Source: Trileptium ribeirensis (Eukaryota; Nematoda; Enoplea; Enoplida; Thoracostomopsidae). From it: a stretch of DNA of 15,169 bases. The stretch is from positions 1 through 15,169 of the forward strand of contig JASANE010021063.1 of assembly GCA_030248225.1 (NCBI GenBank), in the 5' to 3' direction. A program made the position numbers and the translations under genes. The notes under the pieces were generated by a model. It did not search any database and was not told the DNA's origin. It saw only the letters and a list, made by a program, of their open reading frames with translations. Below, piece after piece: positions 1-8,119 of this stretch (positions within the stretch are counted from its first letter, which is position 1; each line of letters begins with the position of its first letter).

Positions 1-3000
1 AATAATTTGCTGAATCCAGGTTTTTTCACATTTCCGTACTGTTCGGCTGGCTTTTTGGTTAAGCTACCTGGAAGCGGTGGGAGACAATCTTAGACAGTAT
101 TCGCAGTCATCACGGCGAGGTCAGTTGTAACAACTTTCTAGGGTATATATTAAGCTCTTCGAATAATCATTTTTGGTCAAAAACAAAGAGGAGATTTGAG
201 ATAACAAATGGCGGCGTTATGGATAGGTGTGGTTCGACGAATGAGAAATCGCCAAAAGGTCTGCATATCGATTTAAGACTTGATATCAAATTAATGAAGG
301 TCTGACAATTGAAAATGACTAACCGAGCACCGCTAGGCGGCACCTCCGAAGTGTTCCAAATTTCATAAACAACTTATACGGAGGTCTTGATACGCTATCG
401 TGAGATTTATTAACTACTTTAACGATTTACTTCGAAAAAATGCTGAATTTTGAAAAGTTTTTAATTTCGAATAATCCTTAATGAATCGTGAGAAACCCCT
501 ATTTTCTGCTCCTGCAAAACATGATAAAACCCGGAATCTGAACTAAATCAAACGATTTATGAACACAGACAAAACTTTCAGCAGGGATGTGAGATATATA
601 AATACTTTTTCAAAATGTAAAAACCTTTCACTTGATTGGTTTTACCTGACTTTTCTAGTCGATTTGAGACATTTTTTCCGATCTTTGGTCTTTTTTACCC
701 GAAATTTTCTTTATCATTTCCAATTTTCCCGGTTTTTATCGGATTTTCATGATGTTCCCTGTAGCGGGCACTCTGGAAATAGTTTAATATTGCGGAAATA
801 AATAATAATGTAAACATTTGAATAGTACCTAATCTTCAGAAAATCAGCCCAGCTTGGACCTGTGATTCCAATTTGAGAAGCTGCAACACGATTTTCATCG
901 TGTCGAGAGACCAATATTACAGATAACCATGTGTAATTTATTGTTCAAACATGCACCACATTTAATTGTAGTTACACACATATAAAATTGTTTCCAGAAT
1001 ATTTCGAATGCCATACTCGGCAATATTTGAAAATAATTCCGTTGCTTGAGACATAAAACTTAGCTCATACAGCGTTCCACGTGGCGGTATCACTTCAACT
1101 CGAAACGTTAAGAAGCGCGCAAGATATGAATCGTCGAAACTCCAATAAACTTCGTGTGTTACAAATGTAGCTGATGGTTACTAATTAGGGCTGCTACTGA
1201 AAAATATAATGATTTTGCTACTTGCAATCACTAGTTATAATCGTCGGTGTAATGTAAGAAAGTAAAAAATATCACGCTGATATATAACCAAAGTTAGCAT
1301 AGAATGAATATTTCCGCATATTCTTACTATTACACGTGATATAGTACACCCAAGTACTGCACGCGAGCAAAATCGTAGACTTGCGATTAAACAATTTGCA
1401 ATCCAGATTTTAAGTCACATATTTGTAGCCATAAGAAAATTAAAAGCAAAACTTAATGAATGACCAACTCATGTTTGTTCGACATGTTAAAACACAGTGT
1501 AACGTCCATATTACTATGACATATTATGAACATGATGCTACGCCGTAAAAGATGTGGTTCGTACCACTAACTGCTGCAATATCAAGCTTAAAGGTTTCGC
1601 AAAATTTAACTAACAGAACAAATATTCAAACTATATGGACACAGTGGCTGTTGGGATATTAAAAGACCTAATGATAGATACCTGAGTTAACGCGTATATG
1701 GACAATAATTTCTTGTTTTTATGTTATAACACCAAGAATAGTGTTGTACTATGTTTTAGTTCGTTAGCTAATCGTGACTGGAAAACTTTTATTGCGAATT
1801 TCACCATGCAGTTATCCGAAAGGCATGAAACCAGAAGTTCTGTTTCTGTAAAAACTCTTAACCAGCAATTGGAACCTCAACTTTGCGGAATTGCAGTTGC
1901 TTTCTGGTATATGTGTACATATTGTGTGTTTATTATGATGGAACAGCATGTAAAGTTAACATGGAGGTATAACCAATATTTATTTGTAGTTTTGTCTAAT
2001 AAGCTGAAAAAATTATTTTTGTAACGATTATTGCATCTAAAATGGCAAAATACAGTCATGGCTAAATGCAGGTAGGCGCAAAAAGCTATTGCAGTTTCGA
2101 TTCGATTTGGACTAAACGAATTTTCGATTGATTTTGTTTATACCTCGCACGACTTAATACCTGTCGCCTTAAAAACGAATTTCAAATTTATAAAATGACG
2201 TTTGATTGCGAAATCGGTTGCATTTTTGTAGCCGCCTCTGTCATGATATTGTGGTTTGTCGCTTTTTGACCTCAGATGCGTATTTGCTAGAAAATATAAC
2301 TTTGTGCGTCTGGCTAAGACGTTGCAGTTTTGTTGTTGCACTATAATGTTGCAGGCATGATTTTTGGGGAAAATGGTAAACCGCCAAGATTATGTCTTTT
2401 ACGGGAGTGCATTAGACGTTTTTGGCCGACATGCGTATATTTTACATTATTGAAACGTCGCGAGTGAAGTCAGTGGAGTTTCCACTGAGGGCACTAGGAC
2501 GAAAATCGTGGAACTTCCTTTTTTGTCTGCCGCTGTCATTCATAACTCATTTTCGGATGGACGGATTTGGTCAAATTTTTTTGTTCGAAAGCAAAAGTGA
2601 TGACGGCATGTTCTTTAGTAGAAAGCCAACAGCTCTGACTCCATCTCCGAGATCAAAATGATAAAGACAGGTTTTAATGGTTCTTTGCCAAATCTGGCCA
2701 CACGGCTACAAGTGTTTTGCAGCACTCTCCGGCGACACAGGCTTCATATCGAAAAATCGAACTGCCAGCACAATGAGTTCATCGATATCTACAACTAATT
2801 TGAGAGAAAAATTCCTTTGTCGCTGTGGGCCCGAATGTGGCTCGTCGACCCTTTTCCAGAGATAGCGATTTTTCAAATAGTTTTTGTCAGTTGTTTTTAC
2901 CTTACAATGAGTGTCGATATGCTATCGAGCACACTGGTTACGCTGGGTATGCTATCTAGAGTCCAACTTGAATATATTATACTTTTTCGTGGGGCTTCAA

Positions 3001-3640
3001 ATATTTTACGTTCGACTATCCCAATTCCCAAAATGTAGTGCGTTTTCATTTTTGTCTAATTTTGTATTGCGTAAATGGCATCAAGAATGATCTATGTATA
3101 GGTAATCGGCGAACTCGATTTACTGAAAAAATCCTCCGTGATCATTTACTTGACTCATGCGCTGTTTTCTGCGCTTTCAGATAAGCTATTTTAGGTTTTG
3201 TGGCACTCAGAATATGTGGTGTTTCAACTCCTATCATACCAGCATTACGAGGCTTTAGGGGTAATACCTCTGGCTTTAGGTTGGTATGCACATCCAACAC
3301 GAAGACTTTTACAAGTGATTATACATAACAGATGAAAACATACTTGGTCTGTTTCGGCATCGTTTGCGACATTCTAGTGTACATATATGTGGATGTGCTG
3401 AAGTCGCTCAGCTGGTTTTATTATCACATTTTAATAGGAACTATGTACATACTTCTCTCGAAACATCATCGATGCCTTGTAGTTTTATTCAGTCCGATCG
3501 ACATTGATTGTCCGCAGTGTTAAATATTGCAGCAAACGATTTAATTTCTTTGACTTGTTTAGCTATCCAATTTCAGTATATAAAAATCATATTTGAGGGT
3601 TTCAATTCTAAACGTCTGGGAATAACTTTTTGCGTACGGA
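1..3640. other. No recognisable gene; AT-rich non-coding DNA
   Basis: I see no supportable gene here on either strand. The longest open frame is 108 codons (1698-2024, plus strand). It has no recognisable motif, no intron or exon context and a composition matching the surrounding DNA, so I treat it as chance. Several other frames of 60-80 codons between 2138 and 3523 are equally featureless. Stretches such as 2380-2870 are somewhat less AT-rich and could be old, degraded transposon sequence, but I could not assign a family. No RNA gene was recognised. Confidence 0.6.
720..775 (+). repeat. Possible degraded dispersed repeat, CCCGGTTTT-rich
   Basis: The stretch has the order CAATTTTCCCGGTTT, then a short AT-rich piece, then GTTCCCTGTAGCGGGCACTCTGG. 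The reverse complement of 9212-9257 shows a similar order: TCAATTTCCCGGTTT, then GAATCACGGACAATTCC, then a piece ending in CGGACACCC. The resemblance is partial and gapped. I infer two old copies of one dispersed family in opposite orientation. Chance similarity of low-complexity sequence is not excluded. Confidence 0.25.
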
Positions 3641-4103
3641 ATATGTACACCTGGGCGGCGATTCCGGGAGGATGAGAGGGTTGCGTCACCCCCAGAAATC
3701 AAGATCCGGAGATAAGGACTAAAGTAAAATTATGCTCACCTTCCTCACCTATTTTTAGGCATCGCGGCCCGCGCGTATACAACGGTTTTGTAAACACTAC
3801 AGCTAAATGTTGTAGACATCTGCAATGGTGAATGGAGGAATAGGAAGTTCCGGGGGAGTCCGACTGCTCCCTATCGTATCTCTATTTGTCGTATATGTAC
3901 ACCTGGGCGGCGATTCCGGGAGGATGAGAGGGTTGCGTCACCCCCAGAAATCAAGATCCGGAGATAAGGACTAAAGTAAAATTATGCTCACCTTCCTCAC
4001 CTATTTTTAGGCATCGCGGCCCGCGCGTATACAACGGTTTTGTAAACACTACAGCTAAATGTTGTAGACATCTGCAATGGTGAATGGAGGAATAGGAAGT
4101 TCC
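3641..4103. repeat. Tandem duplication, 252-bp period, two identical 211-bp copies
   Basis: Positions 3641-3851 and 3893-4103 read identically by eye over all 211 bases, and a 41-base unique piece (3852-3892) separates them. The period is therefore 252 bp, with the second unit lacking its last 41 bases. The copies begin ATATGTACACCTGGGCGGCG and end GGAATAGGAAGTTCC. They are richer in GC and CpG than the flanks (for example GGCCCGCGCG). I see no open frame or family signature. Either a recent tandem duplication or a fragment of a satellite with a roughly 252-bp unit would fit. Perfect identity implies a very recent event or homogenisation. Confidence 0.9.
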
Positions 4104-4465
4104 AAGAGCCCAAATTCTCACCTCTATTGTACAGTTTGATTGGTTATATCACATAATTTATTTACGTTTCATAGCGCGAAACGCAACTGTCTGTATTTCA
4201 TGTTTCCACGGTTTTGTCATATTATGTATAGTTGCCTGTCATAAATTTGGTTTCTTGGCATCATTGGCACCTACCTCCCCGGGTGCTGAACTAAGGAAGG
4301 AACCCCCCTAAATGGCAAAAATAGTTTTTGGCCGCACCGATGGTACTCAAAACCCAACCTAGGAAAGGAAGGAACCCCTGCCTGCCTTAAAAAACCAGCA
4401 AAACACAAAAAAAAAAGGAAGTATCCCAACCCCCCCCCCACCCCCACCCCCCAGTCATATTATTG
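4104..4465. other. Purine-rich linker with A-run and G-quadruplex-capable C-tract
   Basis: This stretch separates the 252-bp repeat from the transposon and holds no gene. It contains GGAAGGAACCCC-like pieces near 4295 and 4370, an A10 run ending at 4416, and a C-tract at 4425-4452. The C-tract reads C3-AA-C10-A-C5-A-C6. Read on the minus strand it has four G-runs separated by one or two bases, which meets the usual pattern for an intramolecular G-quadruplex. Homopolymers like these also mark places where assembly length can be wrong. Confidence 0.7.
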
Positions 4466-4608
4466 GTAAAGGGCGAATCTCGATACGCCTTTTACTTTAT
4501 ATACAAACGTGTTAACACGATGATTTGAGTAAAGGGCCAATCTCCGTTCGCCTTTTACTATGTGTGTCAACATGTTCGCATGATGTTCTGAGTAAAGGGC
4601 GAATCTCC
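4466..4608. repeat. Left subterminal repeats: 63-bp tandem units with palindromic motif
   Basis: GTAAAGGGCGAATCTC starts at 4466, GTAAAGGGCCAATCTCC at 4529 and GTAAAGGGCGAATCTCC at 4592, a period of exactly 63 bp twice over. In the first two units the motif is followed at once by its imperfect inverted copy (ending CGCCTTTTAC at 4495 and 4558), giving 30-bp imperfect palindromes at 4466-4495 and 4529-4558. The third copy lacks the inverted half. Such arrays at element ends typically act as transposase binding sites; that role here is inference. The unit spacers differ more than the motifs, which suggests selection on the motif itself. Confidence 0.85.
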
Positions 4609-4629
4609 AACGTCATGTTAGGATTTTAA

Positions 4630-4637
4630 TATAAAAG
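4630..4637 (+). promoter_or_regulatory. Candidate TATA box for the transposase gene
   Basis: TATAAAAG lies just inside the left repeats and about 325 bp before the start codon. This is where an element-internal promoter would be expected. A pyrimidine run followed by CAG at 4692-4705 downstream could be a splice acceptor of a 5' leader intron, but I see no convincing donor within the element. Several short upstream ATGs occur between here and 4962. A second AT-rich site, TATATAT at 4934-4940, lies too close to the ATG for a normal TATA-driven leader. The call rests on sequence match and position only. Confidence 0.35.
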
Positions 4638-4764
4638 TAGAGCAGAGTCAAAAGATACGTACAATACAATATTAAATATTTCTAAGTGCAATCTTTTTTT
4701 TTCAGATATCAACCGCCGTCCGACTACACATGCTACTGCTAAAATATTATTAATTATAAAATTA

Positions 4765-4848
4765 GGTTAAAACCATAAATATTCCCAATGCACTGTAGCT
4801 CCGCCGGGTTAAAACCATAAATATTCCCAATGCACTGTAGCTCCGCCG
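4765..4848. repeat. Exact 42-bp tandem duplication in transposase leader
   Basis: Two identical adjacent 42-bp units, 4765-4806 and 4807-4848, begin GGTTAAAACCATAAATATTC and end GTAGCTCCGCCG. They lie upstream of the transposase start and each carries one upstream ATG followed in frame by a stop. There is no spacer and no mismatch, so the duplication is very recent or is an assembly artefact. Confidence 0.92.
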
Positions 4849-4961
4849 CTAAATTACCTTGTTTTCCAAATCCCAACGCATGCCTAGATTCATCCTCTCC
4901 GTGCGGCTACTAGTCACTAGTAACTTATAATAGTATATATAGTAAAAAATACCTATCAAAA

Positions 4962-5417
4962 ATGCATCAAATAAACGACGTCGTGTGGGTTTTGTACAAG
5001 AAAATCCATTGGCCTGCAGTGGTATGTGATCCTGCTAGTGCCCGTTCACATGATTCAAGCAAAGTTTACGTCTACTACTTCGGTGATAATCGTTATGGAG
5101 ACGCAAGACCAAAAGACATTACCCCGTTCACTAGCAGCATGCAAACGCCATTAGTCCCGCCAAAACTGCCAGTTCGCGTTAAACGTGAACTGGAACGCAA
5201 TCTACACTCCTTCATCATTGACAGCTACGAGTATAAAATGTTCCATGTAATTGGCGCTTTCGAACATTATAGAAATCAAGGAACTGTGCTCCCTGAAAGC
5301 GTTGTGTCTGCTATCGATGTGGTCAAAGTCATAGAAAAAGTTATTAACACAGTAGCCGATTCAAACGAAAACGCCGGCGTCCAACGCACAGTCTACAGCA
5401 GCAATGTCGACAGCTAA
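4962..5417 (+). CDS. N-terminal ORF of the broken gene: PWWP-like domain
   Basis: This is the only segment with an ATG and an uninterrupted frame to a stop, 151 codons. Residues 6-11 (DVVWVL), the HWPA box at 16-19, YFGDN at 39-43 and a closing PKDITPF at 50-56 fit the PWWP pattern, in which a G/D-x-V-W strand is followed by a P/H-W-W/P-x box and a Y/F-F-G-D strand. PWWP domains bind methylated histone tails and DNA in the nucleus, so here the domain could steer the transposase to chromatin. Downstream of the domain is a mostly alpha-helical, charged region with no recognised motif. The TAA falls in the first unit of the repeat, where other units have CAA, so this ORF is probably a truncated piece of the larger gene. 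It could in principle still make a free PWWP-only protein. Confidence 0.65.
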   Translation: MHQINDVVWVLYKKIHWPAVVCDPASARSHDSSKVYVYYFGDNRYGDARPKDITPFTSSMQTPLVPPKLPVRVKRELERNLHSFIIDSYEYKMFHVIGAFEHYRNQGTVLPESVVSAIDVVKVIEKVINTVADSNENAGVQRTVYSSNVDS

Positions 5418-5916
5418 TGCGCCAACAGCAGCAGCGACGGGCAACGCGCCAACAGCAGCAGCAGCGACGGTCAACGCGCCAACAGCAGCGACGGTCAACG
5501 CGTCAACAGCAGCGACGGTCAATGCGCCAACAGCAGCAGCAGCGACGGTCAACGCGCCAACAGCAGCAGCAGCGACGGTCAACGCGCCAACAGCAGCGAC
5601 GGTCAACGCGTCAACAGCAGCGACGGTCAACGCGCCAACAGCAGCAGCGACGGTCAACGCGCCAACAGCAGCAGCGTCGGTCAACGCGCCAACAGCAGCA
5701 GCAGCGACGGTCAACGCGCCAACAGCAGCAGCGACGGGCAACGCGCCAACAGCAGCAGCAGCGACGGTCAACGCGCCAACAGCAGCGACGGTCAACGCGT
5801 CAACAGCAGCGACGGTCAATGCGCCAACAGCAGCAGTGACGGGCAACGCGCCAACAGCAGCAGCGACGGTCAACGCGCCAACAGCAGCAGCAGCGTCGGT
5901 CAACGCGCCAACAGCA
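5416..5916 (+). repeat. Coding minisatellite of 24, 27 and 30-bp units
   Basis: The array has 18 full units and one partial unit, built on AACGCGCCAACAGCAGC followed by GACGGTC. Units differ by the number of GCA/CAG triplets, giving lengths of 24, 27 or 30 bp. All lengths are multiples of three, so frame is kept throughout. In the transposase frame it reads ANSSSSDGQR-type units. The second frame reads NAPTAAAATV units and the third a Gln/Arg-rich string, so all three plus frames, and one long minus frame (5361-5903), are largely free of stops. A higher-order order of 30-24-24 recurs at units 2-4, 6-8 and 13-15, so multi-unit blocks have been duplicated. The other-frame ORFs are shadows. Confidence 0.92.
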
Positions 5917-6341
5917 ATGACCTTGATAAAACATTTGCCAACAACAGTGGTACAGTAAAAATTGAGCGCCGCCGTGGTATTCCTCCGGCAAAGATTCTAA
6001 TTGTGCGAGAACAAAAAGCTGCACTTAAACGCCAGGCTTCGCACCCAGTATCAGAATCGTCAGAATCGGACGACAGTCGAGACAATGATCCTGACTTTGA
6101 TCCGAGAAACGAATCGTTCGATTCTTTAGACTCTGGGGGCGAACAGCAACAGCCGGTTCTTCAACAACAAGCTCTTCAACTACAGTCCGTTCCGCAGCAA
6201 TTCTGCTACGATGTCATCGCTGGTGTCGTTGAGCATGTGCGCTGTGCACCGAAGAGACTAAAGGGTTGGGAGTTGGCGAGGGACCTTCGGCAACGTGTTC
6301 TCCAATATATCGGCGCTGGCCAAAAAGTCAAGCCGGCCTGA
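5418..6341 (+). other. Transposase segment 2: repeat tail, acidic region, helical region
   Basis: This continues the 4962 frame after the TAA. After the repeat it reads through a basic patch (IERRRGIPPAKIL, about 5961-5999), a Ser/Asp/Glu-rich acidic region (SESSESDDSRDNDPDFDP, about 6051-6104) and a Gln-rich stretch (about 6141-6200). A helical region ending in KGWELARDLRQRVLQYI (about 6261-6311) then leads to TGA at 6339-6341. The same frame is open on both sides of the TGA, so a CGA-to-TGA change would explain it. The acidic and Gln-rich parts resemble linkers between chromatin-binding and catalytic domains. I do not recognise a separate domain. Confidence 0.7.
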
Positions 6342-7110
6342 CAAGCATACGATGTTGACTGCATATTTAACTGTAAGGAACGAGTACCTCAAAATATTCG
6401 CGAATGGATAAACCAACAGTACTACAATAGAGTGGATAAGAAAAGCTACGTCGTTGATCACGTCGTCACTTGTGACCCAAAGGAACGAAAGACTGCTGGC
6501 GAATCCCGCCGACAAGTTACTAACATTTACTATCTCACGACAGACAACAAGGGTTCGCAGGCCAAGGTCTGCAAAAAATGTTTTATGGCTACACTCTGTA
6601 TTACCGACAAGTTTATTCGTGGCTGTTTGACAAATAGAACAGCAGTTGACCAGCGCCCACCTGCTAAAACGCCAAAACATGCCTTCGCTAGTAATCCCGA
6701 AAGACTTAATTTGATCAACGAACATATTGACCAGTTCATTCGTGTACCAAGCCACTACTGCCGCAGGGATTCTTCGAGAACTTACCTGGAAGCCTGCATA
6801 CAAAGCAAGCGAAACATGCATAGACTTTACATAGAATTTTGTCGAACACGAAGTGTGGAGCCGGCGTCCTATTCCGCGTACTGCAGGGTTGTCCGTCATC
6901 GGAGAATTTCGATATACAAGCCAAAAAGGATCGGTGCTCCACATGCGTCAAATACGAACATCTGAAGGGACAAGCAAAACTGGAGTTCGAGCCCCAGTTC
7001 AAGCAACATGAAAAACGGAAAAACGATGCGCGTGCGATGATGCTGTTAGATAAAGCGCTTGCGTCTGGTAATGCATCAGCGCTAACCCCACCGCACCTAC
7101 ATCAAAAAAA
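6342..7110 (+). other. Transposase segment 3: Cys-containing middle domain, frameshifted
   Basis: The frame continues directly after the TGA with DVDCIFNCKERVPQNIREW and a VCKKCFMATLCITDKFI stretch around 6567-6617. The pattern HIDQFIRVPSHYCRRDSS, then YLE, then MHRLYIEFCR follows at 6723-6845. This order, ending in a DRCSTCVKYE cysteine motif, is typical of the region before the catalytic domain in insect DUF7869-type proteins. The frame used up to about 6890 differs from the one carrying FDIQAKKDRCSTC at 6908-6946, so one base has been lost or two gained between. The cysteines may bind zinc (inference). Confidence 0.7.
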
Positions 7111-8055
7111 ACTAATTTCAAGTGGTGTACATTCGACTTACAGGCAGGTCTGTACGTTCCGGCTGGTAACGTACCTACACTGTTCTACAAAAGAAAGCTT
7201 TCCACCTATAACTTTACTATTTGCGACGAAAATGACGAAGGTAGTTGCTTTTACTGGACCGAGTTGGAGGGAAACAGAGGAGCTGTAGAAATATCTTCTT
7301 GTCTGCTTTTATACCTGCTGGAACTACCACAAGAAGTCAATGAAATATCGCTCTATTCTGATTCATGCGCCGGTCAAAACCGGAATCAATTTGTCGTTGC
7401 AGCACTGGTTTACGCTGCCCGTCATCAAGATGGGCCCGATACTATTCTCCATGTCTTTCTGGAATCGGGTCGTACTCAAATGAGTTGTGACACGATGCAC
7501 AGCTGCATAGAAACGGCAGCAAAGGATCTATCCGTGTACATTCCAAATGATTGGTTGAACATTTTGAAGTTGTCACGCCCAAAGCAGCCATTTAAATCAG
7601 TTCGGCAGATGACACACCAAGACTTTAAAGACATCAAGTTGTTGGCATCACGGCTTTTTAATTCCAAACGACCATCGATTCCTTTCAGTAAGGTAAAACG
7701 CCTTAAATTTGAAAAGGTCCGATCTGACGTTGTGGCATATTCTACAGATTATACGTCTGAGTTAATTGATTATGAACTGCCGGCAGCTATTCGAACCCGA
7801 AACTCGACAGACAGCCAACTGCAGTCAGTGTATACGACACAGTTTCCCATTAGCTGCGCTAAGAAGCGAGATCTACTGCAACTATGCAGCTCCGTCATTA
7901 TTCCTCCCGAGTATCACAGCTTTTACGAACAAATTAACACCACCAGTTCAGACAGATATTCGAGCAATGCTGAGGAGTACAACGATTGTGATGAATCAGA
8001 ATCAGACTCAGATGAATCTGGACAGTCAGAGACGAGTGTTGCAGAAAGCTTATGA
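7105..8055 (+). CDS. Transposase segment 4: DUF7869-type catalytic domain
   Basis: The frame opens in the A8 run and reads TNFKWCTFDLQAGLYVP, as expected for the start of this domain. A first acidic cluster, CDENDEG, lies at 7222-7242. YSDSCAGQNRN has its Asp codon at 7360-7362. SGRTQMSCD has its Asp at 7489-7491 and is followed by an IE whose Glu is at 7510-7512. These are the likely metal-binding acids of an RNase-H-like fold (inference). Relatives I know usually have GHTQM, so the Arg at 7468-7476 in GRT is a possible extra missense change. The tail is rich in Asp, Glu and Ser before TGA at 8053-8055. The segment has no ATG of its own at the start, so it depends on upstream translation. 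Confidence 0.75.
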   Translation, partial: KKTNFKWCTFDLQAGLYVPAGNVPTLFYKRKLSTYNFTICDENDEGSCFYWTELEGNRGAVEISSCLLLYLLELPQEVNEISLYSDSCAGQNRNQFVVAALVYAARHQDGPDTILHVFLESGRTQMSCDTMHSCIETAAKDLSVYIPNDWLNILKLSRPKQPFKSVRQMTHQDFKDIKLLASRLFNSKRPSIPFSKVKRLKFEKVRSDVVAYSTDYTSELIDYELPAAIRTRNSTDSQLQSVYTTQFPISCAKKRDLLQLCSSVIIPPEYHSFYEQINTTSSDRYSSNAEEYNDCDESESDSDESGQSETSVAESL

Positions 8056-8067
8056 CTAGTAGGTAAA

Positions 8068-8073
8068 ATTAAA
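8068..8073 (+). terminator. Possible polyadenylation signal after the transposase
   Basis: ATTAAA, the commonest variant of AATAAA, lies 13 bases after the stop codon and before the right-end repeats. Position is right for a compact transposon gene; the motif is short and AT-rich DNA produces it often. Confidence 0.3.
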
Positions 8074-8119
8074 TGTTTGATTATAACCTGGTTTGTTCAC
8101 GTTTATGAAGGTTTCTGAT

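Larger units (their letters stand above)
4962..8055 (+). pseudogene. Broken transposase-like gene: PWWP-like domain, minisatellite, DUF7869-type catalytic domain
   Basis: The span would encode roughly 1,030 residues. In order it has a PWWP-like domain (about residues 5-56), an in-frame Ser/Asn/Asp/Gly/Gln/Arg repeat (5416-5916), an acidic segment (about 6045-6140), and a middle region with cysteine pairs at 6570/6579 and 6935/6944 (VCKKC and DRCSTC). The C-terminal domain carries YSDSCAGQNRN (7354-7386) and SGRTQMSCD (7465-7491), and the tail is acidic. These C-terminal motifs match the DUF7869 type of RNase-H-like proteins common in insect genomes; a transposase role is inferred from the domain type and the flanking repeats. 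The ATG at 4962 opens directly into the PWWP-like fold. Four lesions break it: TAA at 5415-5417, TGA at 6339-6341, a frame change at about 6890-6905, and a second in the A8 run at 7104-7111. Both frame changes are of the -1 kind. The gene may be a host-genome relic or carry sequencing errors; spliced exons are less likely because no splice sites fit the breaks. Confidence 0.8.

Noticed and set aside
1698..2024. 108-codon plus-strand open frame
   Set aside because: No motif, no splice or promoter context and composition like its flanks; one frame of this length is expected by chance in 15 kb.
3232..3285. Possible hairpin around ATACCA...TGGTAT with a doubled GGCTTTAGG
   Set aside because: The stem is only six bases and the inner part does not pair well; the doubled 9-mer is within chance.
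3641..4103. CRISPR-like reading of the direct repeats
   Set aside because: There are only two units, each 211 bp, in a eukaryotic context; repeat length and number do not fit.
4692..4705. Pyrimidine tract plus CAG as a 3' splice site
   Set aside because: It looks good alone, but no matching donor at a workable distance was found inside the element; mentioned only as a possibility with the TATA box.
5361..5903. 180-codon minus-strand frame and the 184- and 140-codon plus frames over the minisatellite
   Set aside because: They are shadows: the repeat units are multiples of three and lack stops in nearly every frame. Only the frame joining the PWWP-like part to the catalytic half makes sense.
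6258..6944. 228-codon minus-strand open frame
   Set aside because: It lies wholly opposite the transposase middle region, whose plus-strand reading has family motifs; the minus reading has none.
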